NCBI RefSeq assembly: GCF_026339735.1 | Contig: NZ_JAPEQG010000001.1 | Span: forward strand, 7,556,001 to 7,620,000 | DNA from: Streptomyces sp. NBC_01669 | GTDB taxonomy: Bacteria; Actinomycetota; Actinomycetes; Streptomycetales; Streptomycetaceae | Reading direction: 5' to 3' | DNA: 64,000 bases | In this document: positions 1-8,048 of the stretch, in pieces | Numbering within the stretch: the first letter of the stretch is position 1 | How the letters are laid out: every line of letters starts with the position of its first letter | The notes under the pieces: model-generated | Told to the model about the DNA's origin: nothing | The model's input: the letters and a program-made list of their open reading frames with translations, nothing else | Databases searched by the model: none | Translations under genes and position numbers: made by a program

Positions 1-1
1 C

Positions 2-1018
2 TACCGGGAGATCAAGTCCAGGTGGGGGCTCGGGGCACAGGCCGCCCAGCACGCGATCAAGAAGACCTGCGACGCATACACCACCCTGGCCGCGAACCTC
101 CGTAACGGCCGTTACGGCAAGCCCGGCTCGAAGCGTCACACCCGGGCTTCGGGCAAGCCGTTAGCCTTCCGGCCCCAGGCGGCCCAGCCGTACGACGACC
201 GGATGCTGTCCTGGCAGCACGAGCGGCGCACCGTTTCGATCTGGACCACCGGCGGGCGCATGAAGAACGTGGCCTTCACCGGACAGGCAGAACAGTTGGA
301 GGTCCTGGCCCGGCACCGGCAGGGTGAGTCCGACTTGCTGTGCCAGGACGGGAAGTGGTATCTGATCGCGACCTGCGAGATTCCCGAGGCCGAACCGAAC
401 GCGCACCCGGCCGCCTTTATCGGCGTGGATCTCGGGATCGTGAACATCGCCGCCACGAGCGACGGCGCCAAGTACTCCGGGCGCCGGATCAACCGCAAAC
501 GGGCCAAGGACCGGGCTCTGCGCTCCAAGCTGCAGAAGAAGGGCACGAAGTCCGCGAAACGGCGTGCGAAGAAGTACGTGGGCCGCGAGGCCCGCCGTAA
601 CAAGGACATCAACCACAAGACCAGTAAGCAGATCGTGGCGGAGGCTGCACGCACCGGTCGCGGGATCGCCCTGGAAGAACTCACAGGGATCCGCGAGCGG
701 GCCCGGCTAAGGAAGCCCCAACGCACCACGCTCCACTCCTGGCCATTCCACCAGCTTGGCGCCCTCATCGGCTACAAGGCGAAGAAGGCCGGGGTGGCGG
801 TGGTGTATGTCGATCCGGCGTACACCAGCCAGGAATGCTCGCACTGTCATCACGTCGAACGCGGCAACCGGCCCTCCCAGGCTGTGTTCGCCTGCCGGTC
901 CTGCGGCTTCGTTGAGCACGCGGACCACAACTCGTCCCACAACATCGCCCACAGAGGGTGGTACGTGTGGGTCTGCGGGGTCGAGTCAACGGCCCCTGCT
1001 CTTACGCTGATCGCGTGA
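2..1018 (+). CDS. tnpB: TnpB (IS605 OrfB) RNA-guided endonuclease, 5'-truncated by window edge
   Basis: The open frame runs in from the left edge, so an internal ATG at 203 is not the true start; 338 residues are visible. TnpB is the RNA-guided nuclease of IS200/IS605 elements and an ancestor of Cas12. All three RuvC acidic positions are readable: D in GVDLG (codon 428-430), E in IALEEL (codon 674-676) and D in HADHNSSHN (codon 923-925). Between the last two is a zinc-ribbon with paired CxxC motifs (CSHC and CRSC). The C-terminal tail ending APALTLIA resembles other streptomycete TnpBs (from memory). The visible part has no stop or frameshift, so the nuclease could be active, though the N-terminal RNA/target-recognition part is unseen. 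No tnpA is visible, so the copy may be non-autonomous. Confidence 0.9.
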   Translation, partial: YREIKSRWGLGAQAAQHAIKKTCDAYTTLAANLRNGRYGKPGSKRHTRASGKPLAFRPQAAQPYDDRMLSWQHERRTVSIWTTGGRMKNVAFTGQAEQLEVLARHRQGESDLLCQDGKWYLIATCEIPEAEPNAHPAAFIGVDLGIVNIAATSDGAKYSGRRINRKRAKDRALRSKLQKKGTKSAKRRAKKYVGREARRNKDINHKTSKQIVAEAARTGRGIALEELTGIRERARLRKPQRTTLHSWPFHQLGALIGYKAKKAGVAVVYVDPAYTSQECSHCHHVERGNRPSQAVFACRSCGFVEHADHNSSHNIAHRGWYVWVCGVESTAPALTLIA

Positions 1019-1097
1019 GAGCTGGACGCAGCCGGACTCATCGAAGCCATCGATGACCCGAGCAGCAAGCCCGGGACCTCAGTCCCGTGCCGTTGAC
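960..1097 (+). ncRNA. Putative omega/reRNA scaffold at the right end of the IS
   Basis: TnpB elements produce a guide RNA from the 3' end of tnpB plus the right end; the guide is the DNA just beyond the element. Here the 3' coding end, the 1073-1086 hairpin and the junction at about 1097 have that layout. The guide would be the chitinase sequence starting at about 1098. Boundaries are inferred from family knowledge, not from a promoter or processing site. Confidence 0.3.
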
Positions 1098-1406
1098 ATG
1101 GGTGACTTTGTCCCAGGGGATGCCGGACGCGAGATAGGCGGGCTTGCCGTCCTTCCCGGTCCGCCAGTTGGTGAAGTATCCGATGACCCGCCGCTGGTGG
1201 TCGGCGCCCATCTTCTCGCGCCCGTCGCTGTCGTAGACAGAGCAGTAGGGGACCGGGACGCCAGGGGTTTCGTAGAGCCCGTCGGGGCGACAGGACTCCT
1301 GGTCGGCGGCGGCCGACGGGGTGGCGGCGAGCGAGCCCATGAGCAGTCCGGCGACGGCTACGTCGGCTGCGAGCAGGGTGGCTCTCGCACGAGTGGGGGA
1401 CAGCAC
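1098..1406 (-). pseudogene. GH18 chitinase, N-terminal fragment disrupted by the IS
   Basis: The GTG at 1406-1404 follows a strong AGGAGGAA ribosome site (1413-1420 on the complement). It encodes a signal peptide (positive N-terminus, hydrophobic AVAGLLMGSLAA, cut near ATPSAAAD) and then the start of a family-18 barrel (RRVIGYFTNW, then GIPWDKVTHVN). Homology stops at the IS right end. The frame continues into IS sequence and stops at 1038, giving about 122 aa without the catalytic DxxDxDxE strand, so no active enzyme can come from this piece. The rest of the gene, if kept, lies left of the window. The upstream promoter looks intact. Confidence 0.85.
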
Positions 1407-1514
1407 GTGTCGTTCCTCCTGGGGAGGTCGGCAGAACACAACTGGCAAGGGGGTGGGTCGTGTTGGGCCACGGGCGTGCGCACACCGCGGGGCCGTTCCT
1501 CGGAGGTGACGCAG

Positions 1515-1556
1515 AGATTAAGAGGACTAGACCATTGAGTCAATAGGTCTGGACCA
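1515..1556 (-). promoter_or_regulatory. Chitinase promoter with DasR-like 12-bp direct repeats
   Basis: On the minus strand the repeats are TGGTCCAGACCT (1556-1545) and TGGTCTAGTCCT (1534-1523). A vegetative promoter is interleaved: -35 TTGACT (1543-1538), 17-nt spacer, -10 TAATCT (1520-1515). These direct repeats are the classic streptomycete chitinase operators, and both resemble the DasR site core TGGTCTAGACCA with two mismatches each. Repression relieved by chitin/N-acetylglucosamine is therefore inferred. The promoter now drives only the truncated chitinase fragment. Confidence 0.8.
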
Positions 1557-1684
1557 TTACTCATGGGATGTCCGGATACGACCCCGCCCGGAGGGCCCCC
1601 CGGGACCGTCTGTGAGCGACTCCACAGGCACTCACCCGCATGGCCCATGAGCAGGCGTGGCACACTGATCGTGTACCAGCAGCA

Positions 1685-1812
1685 GCGCACTCCGGGGTCG
1701 GTGCAATTCCGAACCGGCGGTTATAGTCCGCGACCCGTCCGCATCCAGCGGCCGGTTGACCAGGTGGGATTCCTGGACCGACGGTTAAAGTCCGGATGGG
1801 AGGCAGTGCGCG
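1685..1812 (+). promoter_or_regulatory. FMN riboswitch (RFN element)
   Basis: The segment upstream of ribD carries the conserved RFN landmarks in order: CTCCGGGGTCGGTG, AATTCCGAACCGGCGG, a TTATAGTCC loop, a GATTCCTGGACCGACGG segment, a second TTAAAGTCCGGATGG and the closing AGGCAGTGCG. FMN binding is known to shut down rib gene expression. Here it heads the ribD-ribH operon, about 160 nt before the ribD start. Confidence 0.95.
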
Positions 1813-1850
1813 GCGGGCCGTCACAGGTACGCCGCCGTCGGCGGACGCGT

Positions 1851-1867
1851 TTCCGGGATCCCCGGAA
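1851..1867 (+). promoter_or_regulatory. Hairpin between FMN aptamer and ribD (possible expression platform)
   Basis: A perfect 7-bp stem TTCCGGG / CCCGGAA with loop ATC lies between the aptamer and ribD. There is no U-tract after it, so a simple intrinsic terminator is unlikely. It may be part of a translational or Rho-dependent switch, but no pairing with the ribD ribosome site (AGGAGG, 1962-1967) is obvious. Confidence 0.35.
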
Positions 1868-1972
1868 CACCTGCGTCCGTGTCTTCGGTTTCGGCGTCCC
1901 CTGTTGCGTTCCGCTTCATCTGTCGTCATCGACAGGCCCCGGAGTCCGTGCCCGAAGAGGCAGGAGGACCCG

Positions 1973-3073
1973 GTGGACACCGCAGCCGACACCACCGCCA
2001 TGCGCCGAGCGATCGCGCTCGCCGCCCGCGGACTCGGCTCCACCAGCCCCAATCCGGTCGTCGGATGCGTGATCCTCGACGCCGAAGGACAGCCGGCCGG
2101 TGAAGGCTTCCACCAGCGCGCCGGCGGGCCGCACGCCGAGATCCACGCCCTGCGCGAAGCAGGCGAGAAGGCCCGTGGCGGCACCGCCTACGTCACCCTC
2201 GAACCGTGTAACCACACCGGTCGCACCGGCCCCTGCGCCCAGGCGCTGATCGAGGCCGGTGTCAGCCGTGTCGTGTACGCGGTCGCCGACCCGAATTCGC
2301 AGGCCACCGGGGGTGCGGACACCCTCCGTGCCGCCGGGGTCACCGTGGAGCAGGGACTCCTTGGTGAACTCGCCGAGGCGGGCAACACCGCCTGGCTGAC
2401 CTCGGTGCGGCTCGGGCGACCGTACGTGCTGTGGAAGTACGCGGCGACCCTCGACGGCCGGATCGCGGCCGCCGACGCCACCAGCCGCTGGATCACCTCC
2501 GCGGAGTCCCGCGCCGACGTCCACCGGCTGCGCGCCGAGGCCGACGCCGTCGTGGTCGGCTCCGGCACCGCCCGCACGGACGACCCCCAGCTCGGTGTAC
2601 GTGGCATCGAAGGTGCCGTGCAGCCGCTCCGGGTCGTCGTCGACACCGACGCCACCGCGGTACGGCCCGGCGCCCGCGTCCTCGACACCACGGCGCCCAC
2701 CCTGATCGCGGTCGCCGACGACGCCGACACCGGCCGTCTTCCCGAGGGAACCGTCCTGCGGCTGCCGCGCGCCGCCACCGGCCGCGGCCTGGACATCCCC
2801 GCCCTGCTCGCCGCCCTGCACGGGCGCGGCGTCCGCTCCGTACTCCTCGAAGGCGGCCCGACCCTGGCCGGGGCCTTCGTCGCGGCGGGAACGGTCGACA
2901 AGGTCGTCGGCTACCTCGCCCCCGTGCTCCTCGGCGCGGGCCCCGCAGCCCTCGCCGACGCCGGAATCTCCACCATCGCCCAGGCGTTGCGTCTCGATGT
3001 GACCGAGACCGTACGCATCGGCCCCGATCTGCGCATCACCGCCGTCCCCGGCCCTGCCCGGAAGGGAAACTGA
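1973..3073 (+). CDS. ribD: Bifunctional riboflavin deaminase/reductase RibD
   Basis: 366 aa. It performs steps two and three after GTP cyclohydrolase II: deamination of the 2,5-diaminopyrimidinone phosphate, then NADPH-dependent reduction of the ribosyl side chain. The N-terminal cytidine-deaminase-like domain has the zinc motif H54-A-E56 with C79 and C88 (PCNHTGRTGPC). The reductase domain starts near residue 145 (YVLWKYAATLDGRIAA). I chose GTG 1973 because AGGAGG lies 6 nt upstream and the protein then starts just before the conserved MRRAIALA; the open frame upstream runs through the riboswitch. The stop abuts the ribE start with no gap. Confidence 0.93.
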   Translation: MDTAADTTAMRRAIALAARGLGSTSPNPVVGCVILDAEGQPAGEGFHQRAGGPHAEIHALREAGEKARGGTAYVTLEPCNHTGRTGPCAQALIEAGVSRVVYAVADPNSQATGGADTLRAAGVTVEQGLLGELAEAGNTAWLTSVRLGRPYVLWKYAATLDGRIAAADATSRWITSAESRADVHRLRAEADAVVVGSGTARTDDPQLGVRGIEGAVQPLRVVVDTDATAVRPGARVLDTTAPTLIAVADDADTGRLPEGTVLRLPRAATGRGLDIPALLAALHGRGVRSVLLEGGPTLAGAFVAAGTVDKVVGYLAPVLLGAGPAALADAGISTIAQALRLDVTETVRIGPDLRITAVPGPARKGN

Positions 3074-3682
3074 GTGTTCACCGGAATTGTCGAAGAACTG
3101 GGTGAGGTCACCGCCGTCGAGAAGCTCGACGACGCCTCCCGATTCCGCCTGCGCGGTCCCGTCGTCACCGAAGGCGCGAAGCACGGCGACTCCATCGCCG
3201 TCAACGGCGTCTGCCTCACCGTCGTCGACCTCGGCAACGGTGAATTCACCGCCGATGTGATGGCGGAGACCCTGAACCGGTCCAGCCTCGGCGCTCTGGA
3301 GACCGGCTCCCGGGTCAACCTGGAGCGCCCCATGGCGCTCGGCGGCAGGCTCGGCGGACACATCGTCCAGGGACACGTCGACGGCACGGGCCGGATCGTG
3401 GAGCGCAAGCTCTCCGAGAACTGGGAGATCGTGAAGATCTCCCTCCCGGCGGAGCTGACCCGCTACGTGGTGGAGAAGGGATCGATCACCGTTGACGGCG
3501 TGAGCCTGACCGTCGTCGACGCCGGACCCGACTACTTCACCATCAGCCTCATCCCCACCACCCTCGCCCTGACCACGCTCGGCATCAAGGAGCCCGGCGA
3601 CCCGGTCAACCTCGAGGTGGACGTCATCGCGAAGTACGTCGAGCGGCTGCTCGGCGACCGGGACCGGGAGGACACGAAGTGA
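3074..3682 (+). CDS. ribE: Riboflavin synthase, alpha subunit
   Basis: 202 aa, GTG start directly after the ribD stop. It dismutates two 6,7-dimethyl-8-ribityllumazine molecules to riboflavin. Two tandem lumazine-binding repeats are visible, each with a VNGVCLT/VDGVSLT-type strand, the first starting with the conserved MFTGIVEE and the second preceded by LGGHIVQGHVDGTG. Length is normal for the family. It overlaps the ribM start by 4 nt, implying coupled translation. It is named ribE here; some schemes use ribC or ribB. Confidence 0.95.
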   Translation: MFTGIVEELGEVTAVEKLDDASRFRLRGPVVTEGAKHGDSIAVNGVCLTVVDLGNGEFTADVMAETLNRSSLGALETGSRVNLERPMALGGRLGGHIVQGHVDGTGRIVERKLSENWEIVKISLPAELTRYVVEKGSITVDGVSLTVVDAGPDYFTISLIPTTLALTTLGIKEPGDPVNLEVDVIAKYVERLLGDRDREDTK

Positions 3683-4323
3683 GCGCGGTCGACTGGCTCA
3701 ACTCGGAGGCCTTCGCCCTGTTCGGTCAGCACATCAAGTGGTCCGACATGATCGGCAACACGGTTGGTCTGGTCGCCCTCGCGCTCGGCTGGCGGCGTTC
3801 CATATGGACCTGGCCCGCCCAGCTGCTCTCCGGTGTGATCCTCCTGGCCGCCTTCGCCTCCGCGCACCTTTCGGGCAGCGCCGGCAAGCAGCTGGTGGTC
3901 ATCGTCGTGGCCGGGTGGGGCTGGTGGTCGTGGAACCGCGGCAGGCAGCAGGCCCAGGACGGCTCCATCGCCGTACGGTTCGCCACCTGGCGCGAGCGGG
4001 CCTATCTGGTCGGCGGCGCGTCCCTCGGCACGCTCGCCGTCGGCGGCCTGTTCACCGCGTTCCCGACACTGTCGTGGGACCCGTGGCCCGACGCGTACAT
4101 CTTCGTCGGCACGGTCGTCGCGATGTACGCCCAGGCGCGCGGCATGGTCGAGTTCTGGTTCGCCTGGCTCCTGGTCGACCTGGTCGGCGTGCCACTGAAC
4201 TTCGCCAACGGCTTCGCCTTCTCCGGTTTCGTCTACGTCATTTACGGCGCCCTCGTCCTGTGGGGCATGCGCGACTGGTGGCTGCGTACGCGGACACCCG
4301 CTCTGGAAGGAGCCACGGCATGA
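3679..4323 (+). CDS. ribM: PnuC-like membrane transporter RibM (riboflavin uptake)
   Basis: 214 aa with about seven hydrophobic segments and the tryptophan-rich loops of the PnuC fold (GWRRSIWTWPAQLLSG, GWGWWSW). PnuC proteins normally import nicotinamide riboside, but actinobacterial members encoded in rib operons (RibM/PnuX) move riboflavin and its analogues. Position between ribE and ribBA under the FMN riboswitch, with 4-nt overlaps on both sides (GTGA and ATGA), supports the riboflavin assignment. Substrate is inferred from context and known homologues, not from a residue signature. Confidence 0.88.
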   Translation: MSAVDWLNSEAFALFGQHIKWSDMIGNTVGLVALALGWRRSIWTWPAQLLSGVILLAAFASAHLSGSAGKQLVVIVVAGWGWWSWNRGRQQAQDGSIAVRFATWRERAYLVGGASLGTLAVGGLFTAFPTLSWDPWPDAYIFVGTVVAMYAQARGMVEFWFAWLLVDLVGVPLNFANGFAFSGFVYVIYGALVLWGMRDWWLRTRTPALEGATA

Positions 4324-5618
4324 CTGCCCAGCCCACCTGGTTGCACCGGGAAGACCCCAGCATGGCCGAGGACCTGTCCCTCGACCCCGTCGAGCAGGCG
4401 ATCCGCGACATCGCCGCCGGCCGCCCCGTCGTCGTCGTCGACGACGAGGACCGGGAGAACGAGGGCGACCTCGTCATCGCCGCAGAGAAGGCCACCCCCG
4501 AGATCGTCGCCTTCATGATGAGCGAGTGCCGCGGCCTGATCTGCGCACCCATGGAGAACGACGAGCTGGAACGGCTCGACCTGCCGCAGATGGTCGCCCA
4601 CAACACCGAGTCGATGCGCACGGCGTTCACCGTCTCGGTCGACGCCTCCGCGGCGCACGGTGTCACCACCGGCATCTCCGCCGCCGACCGGGCCACCACG
4701 CTCCGGATGCTGGCGGGCGGCCGGGCCGGCCCCGGCGACTTCGTGCGCCCCGGCCACATCTTCCCGCTCCGGGCAAGGACCGGCGGTGTCCTGGTCCGCA
4801 ACGGCCACACCGAGGCCGCCGTCGACCTGGCCCGGCTCGCAGGGCTCCGCCCCGCCGGAGCGATCGTCGAGATCGCGGGCGAGGACGGAGTCATGCTGCG
4901 GCTGCCGGAGCTGGTCCCGTTCGCCCGCAAACACGGCCTCACGATCATCTCGATCGAGGACCTGATCGCGTACCGCCGCTCCGCCGAGCCGACCGTCCGC
5001 CGCGAGGCCGAGGTCCGGCTGCCGACGTCGTTCGGCGAGTTCACCGCGTACGGATACCGCTCCACCGTCGACGGCGTCGAGCACGTGGCGCTCGTCCACG
5101 GCGACCTCGGTGACGGCGACGACATCCTCGTCCGGGTCCACTCCGAGTGCCTGACCGGCGACATCTTCCAGTCCCAGCGCTGCGACTGCGGCCCCCAGCT
5201 GCACGCCTCCATGCAGCGCATCACCGAAGAGGGCCGCGGCGTCGTCGTCTATCTGCGCGGCCACGAGGGCCGGGGGATCGGCCTGCTCTCCAAGCTGCGC
5301 GCGTACGAACTCCAGGAGCGCGGCGTCGACACCCTCGACGCCAACCTGGAGCTCGGGCTGCCCGCCGACGCCCGGGACTACGCGGCAGGCGCCCAGATCC
5401 TCAAGGACCTCGGCGTCCACGGCGTCCGGCTGATGACGAACAACCCCGACAAGACCGCCGCGCTCCTGCGGCACGGCCTCGCGATCACCGGACGCGAGCC
5501 GATGCCCGTCCAGGCCGGCGAGCACAACCTGCGGTACCTGCGCACCAAGCGGGACCGCATGGGACACGACCTGCCCTGGCTCGACACCGCCTCGGTGTCG
5601 ACCTGCGGCAACCAGTAA
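4320..5618 (+). CDS. ribBA: Bifunctional 3,4-DHBP synthase / GTP cyclohydrolase II
   Basis: 432 aa. The N-terminal half makes 3,4-dihydroxy-2-butanone 4-phosphate from ribulose 5-phosphate; its acidic metal loop D41-DEDRENEGD is visible. The C-terminal half is GTP cyclohydrolase II with the zinc cysteines C277, C288 and C290 in HSECLTGDIFQSQRCDC, plus RGHEGRGIGL. ATG 4320 overlaps the ribM stop (ATGA). An in-frame ATG at 4362 would shorten it by 14 residues and cannot be excluded. It supplies both precursors for lumazine synthase. Confidence 0.95.
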   Translation: MTAQPTWLHREDPSMAEDLSLDPVEQAIRDIAAGRPVVVVDDEDRENEGDLVIAAEKATPEIVAFMMSECRGLICAPMENDELERLDLPQMVAHNTESMRTAFTVSVDASAAHGVTTGISAADRATTLRMLAGGRAGPGDFVRPGHIFPLRARTGGVLVRNGHTEAAVDLARLAGLRPAGAIVEIAGEDGVMLRLPELVPFARKHGLTIISIEDLIAYRRSAEPTVRREAEVRLPTSFGEFTAYGYRSTVDGVEHVALVHGDLGDGDDILVRVHSECLTGDIFQSQRCDCGPQLHASMQRITEEGRGVVVYLRGHEGRGIGLLSKLRAYELQERGVDTLDANLELGLPADARDYAAGAQILKDLGVHGVRLMTNNPDKTAALLRHGLAITGREPMPVQAGEHNLRYLRTKRDRMGHDLPWLDTASVSTCGNQ

Positions 5619-5647
5619 CGAGCACGGAAACGAGCGGTAGGAGAGAC

Positions 5648-6133
5648 ATGAGCGGCAAGGGCGCACCCGAACTGTCCGTACGCAACTGCGGTGACCTGCG
5701 AGTGGCGGTGATCGCCGCCCAGTGGCACGAGAAGGTCATGGGCGGCCTCGTCGACGGCGCGCTGCGCGCCCTGCACGAGCTCGGCATCGACGAGCCGACT
5801 CTGCTCCGGGTCCCCGGCAGCTTCGAACTCCCGGTCGTGGCCAAGGTCCTCGCCGGCCGCGGCTACGACGCGATCGTCGCCCTCGGCGTGATCATCCGCG
5901 GCGGCACCCCCCACTTCGAGTACGTGTCCCACGGCGTCACCAACGGGCTCACCCAGGTCGCCGTCGACACGGGTGTCCCGGTCGGCTTCGGCGTACTGAC
6001 CTGTGACACCGAGGAGCAGGCGCTCGACCGGGCCGGACTCGAAGGCTCCAACGAGGACAAGGGGCACGAAGCGGTCACTGCGGCCGTCGCCACCGCGGCC
6101 ACGCTTCGGACCGTCAGCGAGCCCTGGCGCTGA
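5648..6133 (+). CDS. ribH: 6,7-dimethyl-8-ribityllumazine synthase
   Basis: 161 aa, ATG at 5648 preceded by TAGGAGAG. It condenses DHBP with the ribitylaminopyrimidinedione to the lumazine used by RibE. Family motifs are present: RVPGSFELP near residue 57, ALGVIIRGGTPHFEYV with the catalytic-region histidine, and PVGFGVLTCDTEEQA. It lies 29 nt after ribBA and closes the riboflavin part of the operon; hisE follows 35 nt later. Confidence 0.95.
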   Translation: MSGKGAPELSVRNCGDLRVAVIAAQWHEKVMGGLVDGALRALHELGIDEPTLLRVPGSFELPVVAKVLAGRGYDAIVALGVIIRGGTPHFEYVSHGVTNGLTQVAVDTGVPVGFGVLTCDTEEQALDRAGLEGSNEDKGHEAVTAAVATAATLRTVSEPWR

Positions 6134-6168
6134 ACGGGGGTCCGGGACCCCGTACGCTAAGGACCATC

Positions 6169-6441
6169 ATGGCGAACAAAACCTTCGAAGAGCTCTTCGC
6201 CGAGCTGCAGCTCAAGGCCGCCAACGGCGACCCGTCCACCTCCCGCACCGCCGAGCTGGTGGACAAGGGCGTCCATGCCATCGGCAAGAAGGTTGTCGAG
6301 GAGGCCGCCGAAGTCTGGATGGCCGCCGAGCACGAGAGCAAGGACGCCGCCGCCGAGGAGATCTCCCAGCTGCTGTACCACGTCCAGGTGATGATGGTCG
6401 CCCGCGGAATCTCTCTCGACGACGTCTACGCCCACCTCTGA
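6169..6441 (+). CDS. hisE: Phosphoribosyl-ATP pyrophosphatase
   Basis: 90 aa, the second step of histidine synthesis (PR-ATP to PR-AMP). The all-alpha MazG-like fold shows its acidic motif KKVVEEAAEVWMAAEHES and then EEISQLLYHVQVMM. The start has AAGGA 6 nt upstream. A TACGCT -10-like box at about 6157 suggests some separate transcription. Pairing with hisG immediately downstream is common in actinobacteria, where these two genes are separate from the main his cluster. Confidence 0.93.
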   Translation: MANKTFEELFAELQLKAANGDPSTSRTAELVDKGVHAIGKKVVEEAAEVWMAAEHESKDAAAEEISQLLYHVQVMMVARGISLDDVYAHL

Positions 6442-6507
6442 GCACACTTCCGCACTCCGCACGTCACGTCCGTAGAAATCCCCTTCGCACAAAGGAAACC
6501 TGACCTC

Positions 6508-7356
6508 ATGCTGCGCATCGCCGTCCCCAACAAGGGTTCACTCTCCGGGCCTGCGATGGCGATGCTCCATGAGGCCGGCTACCAGCAGCGCAAGGAGTCC
6601 AAGGAACTCGTCCTCGTCGACCCCGAGAACGAGGTCGAGTTCTTCTACCTGCGCCCGCGTGACATCGCGATCTACGTCAGCTCCGGCCGTCTCGACATCG
6701 GCATCACCGGCCGCGACCTGCTGCTGGACTCCGGCGCGCAGTCCGAGGAGATCCTGCAGCTCGGCTTCGCCCGCTCCACCTTCCGCTACGCCACCAAGCC
6801 CGGCACGGCCGCAGGGCCGCAGGACTTCGACGGCATGACGATCGCCACCTCCTACGAGGGCATCGTGGCCAAGCACCTCGCCGACGTCGGCGTCACCGCC
6901 TCCGTCGTCCACCTCGACGGCGCGGTCGAGACCGCCATCGAGCTCGGTGTTGCTCAGGTCATCGCCGATGTGGTGGAGACCGGCACCAGCCTGCGCAACG
7001 CGGGACTCGAAGTGATCGGCGAGCCGATCATGACGTCGGAAGCCGTCGTCATCCGCCGGACGGGTGCCCCCGAGGACGACCCCAAGGTCCAGCAGTTCCT
7101 CCGCCGCCTCCAGGGCGTCCTGGTCGCCCGCAGCTACGTGATGATGGACTACGACTGCCGCGTCGAGCACCTGGAGCGCGCCGTCGCCCTCACCCCGGGT
7201 CTCGAGTCGCCGACCATCTCCCCGCTGCACCACGAAGGCTGGGTCGCCGTGCGCTCCATGGTCGCCGCCAAGGAGGCCCAGCGGATCATGGACGACCTGT
7301 ACGAACTCGGTGCCCGCGCCATCCTCACCACGGCCATCCACGCCTGCCGCCTCTGA
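6508..7356 (+). CDS. hisG: ATP phosphoribosyltransferase, long form
   Basis: 282 aa, the first and feedback-regulated step of histidine synthesis. The catalytic part shows LRIAVPNKGSL at the N-terminus, DIGITGRDLLLD and the PRPP loop ADVVETGTSLRNAGL. Residues from about 210 form the extra ACT-like regulatory domain, so this is the long form that does not need HisZ. It follows hisE by 66 nt with AAAGGAAA before the start. Confidence 0.95.
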   Translation: MLRIAVPNKGSLSGPAMAMLHEAGYQQRKESKELVLVDPENEVEFFYLRPRDIAIYVSSGRLDIGITGRDLLLDSGAQSEEILQLGFARSTFRYATKPGTAAGPQDFDGMTIATSYEGIVAKHLADVGVTASVVHLDGAVETAIELGVAQVIADVVETGTSLRNAGLEVIGEPIMTSEAVVIRRTGAPEDDPKVQQFLRRLQGVLVARSYVMMDYDCRVEHLERAVALTPGLESPTISPLHHEGWVAVRSMVAAKEAQRIMDDLYELGARAILTTAIHACRL

Positions 7357-7400
7357 CGGCCGGACCGCCAGCGATCACCCCCGGAAGACAGAAGAACACC

Positions 7401-7865
7401 ATGTCCGCCCCCGCGCCCCGGCCCGAACTTCCCACCCTCCCGGTCACCTTCCGGCCGACCCGTACCCGGGTGGTCCTGCTGACCGTGGGAGCGGCGATGT
7501 TCGTCGTCATCACCGTCATCGCGATGAGCCTGGAGCAGCTCAGCCCGGGGGAGCGGGTCAGCTTCATCTTCACCGCGCTGCTCTTCTTCGCCGTCCTGGC
7601 TCTGCTCAGTCGCCCCAAGGTCGTCGCCGACGACCACGGGGTGACCGTGGTCAATCTCACCCGCACCCGACGGCTGTCCTGGGCGGAGATCCTCCGTGTC
7701 AACCTGCGCGTCGGCGACCCGTGGGTCTTTCTCGACCTCAGCGACGGGACCAGCATGCCCGCCCTCGGTATCCAGCCCGGAATCGCCAAGGAACAGGCCA
7801 TTCGCGACGCCCGTACGCTGCGCGCACTCGCCGAGAACCACGGCACCTGTACGGAGAACGGCTGA
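7401..7865 (+). CDS. PH-domain-like small membrane protein
   Basis: 154 aa, 44 nt after hisG. Two hydrophobic segments (about residues 26-45 and 55-70) are followed by a soluble region, RPKVVADDHGVTVVNLTRTRRLSWAEI, typical of the bacterial PH-like domain found in actinobacterial membrane proteins. The biochemical role is unknown. Its place behind hisEG looks like lineage-conserved gene order and gives no functional clue. Confidence 0.75.
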   Translation: MSAPAPRPELPTLPVTFRPTRTRVVLLTVGAAMFVVITVIAMSLEQLSPGERVSFIFTALLFFAVLALLSRPKVVADDHGVTVVNLTRTRRLSWAEILRVNLRVGDPWVFLDLSDGTSMPALGIQPGIAKEQAIRDARTLRALAENHGTCTENG

Positions 7866-7897
7866 GTCCCCTGCCCCGCACGGCCACTTCTTGATTA

Positions 7898-7993
7898 CTC
7901 TGGAGGGCGGTGGCGCCCTGTGCGCCCCGCCCCGCACCAGAGGCCCCAAGGCCGGCGGGGCTTTCCTGCGACCCAAGGAGTGACTCCCTCCAG
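7898..7993 (+). promoter_or_regulatory. Structured leader/terminator region before the CNNM genes
   Basis: Three stems compete here: CTCTGG (7898-7903) with CCAGAG (7937-7942); a terminator-like AGGCCCC (7941-7947) with GGGGCTT (7957-7963) followed by TTCC; and CTGGAGGG (7900-7907) with CCCTCCAG (7986-7993). The first and third share bases and cannot coexist. It may simply be the terminator of the his unit, or an attenuating leader of the gene at 8049. It matches no riboswitch class I recognise. Confidence 0.4.
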
Positions 7994-8048
7994 CAATGGA
8001 CGGATCGTCCGGTAGTACCTGCGCCGCCCCTTCCCAGGAGGCGGCGGT

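Larger units (their letters stand above)
1..1097 (+). mobile_element. IS200/IS605-type (TnpB-only) insertion sequence, right part
   Basis: The window begins inside an IS605-group element whose tnpB reads rightwards. The right end is marked by a subterminal hairpin (GGGAC at 1073-1076/7, loop CTCA, GTCCC ending 1086) followed by a short tail ending TTGAC at 1093-1097. Right of this the minus strand at once reads as the N-terminal part of a GH18 chitinase (...K-V-T-H-V-N), so the element sits inside that gene. Such elements lack terminal inverted repeats and insert next to a short target motif. The TTGAC at the junction is also what the chitinase codons for V-N would supply, so the exact end could be anywhere in 1092-1097. 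The left end and any tnpA lie outside the window. Confidence 0.8.

Noticed and set aside
7898..7993. Known magnesium (M-box) or manganese (yybP-ykoY) riboswitch
   Set aside because: None of the conserved core sequences of these classes is present and the segment is too short; kept only as an unclassified structured leader.
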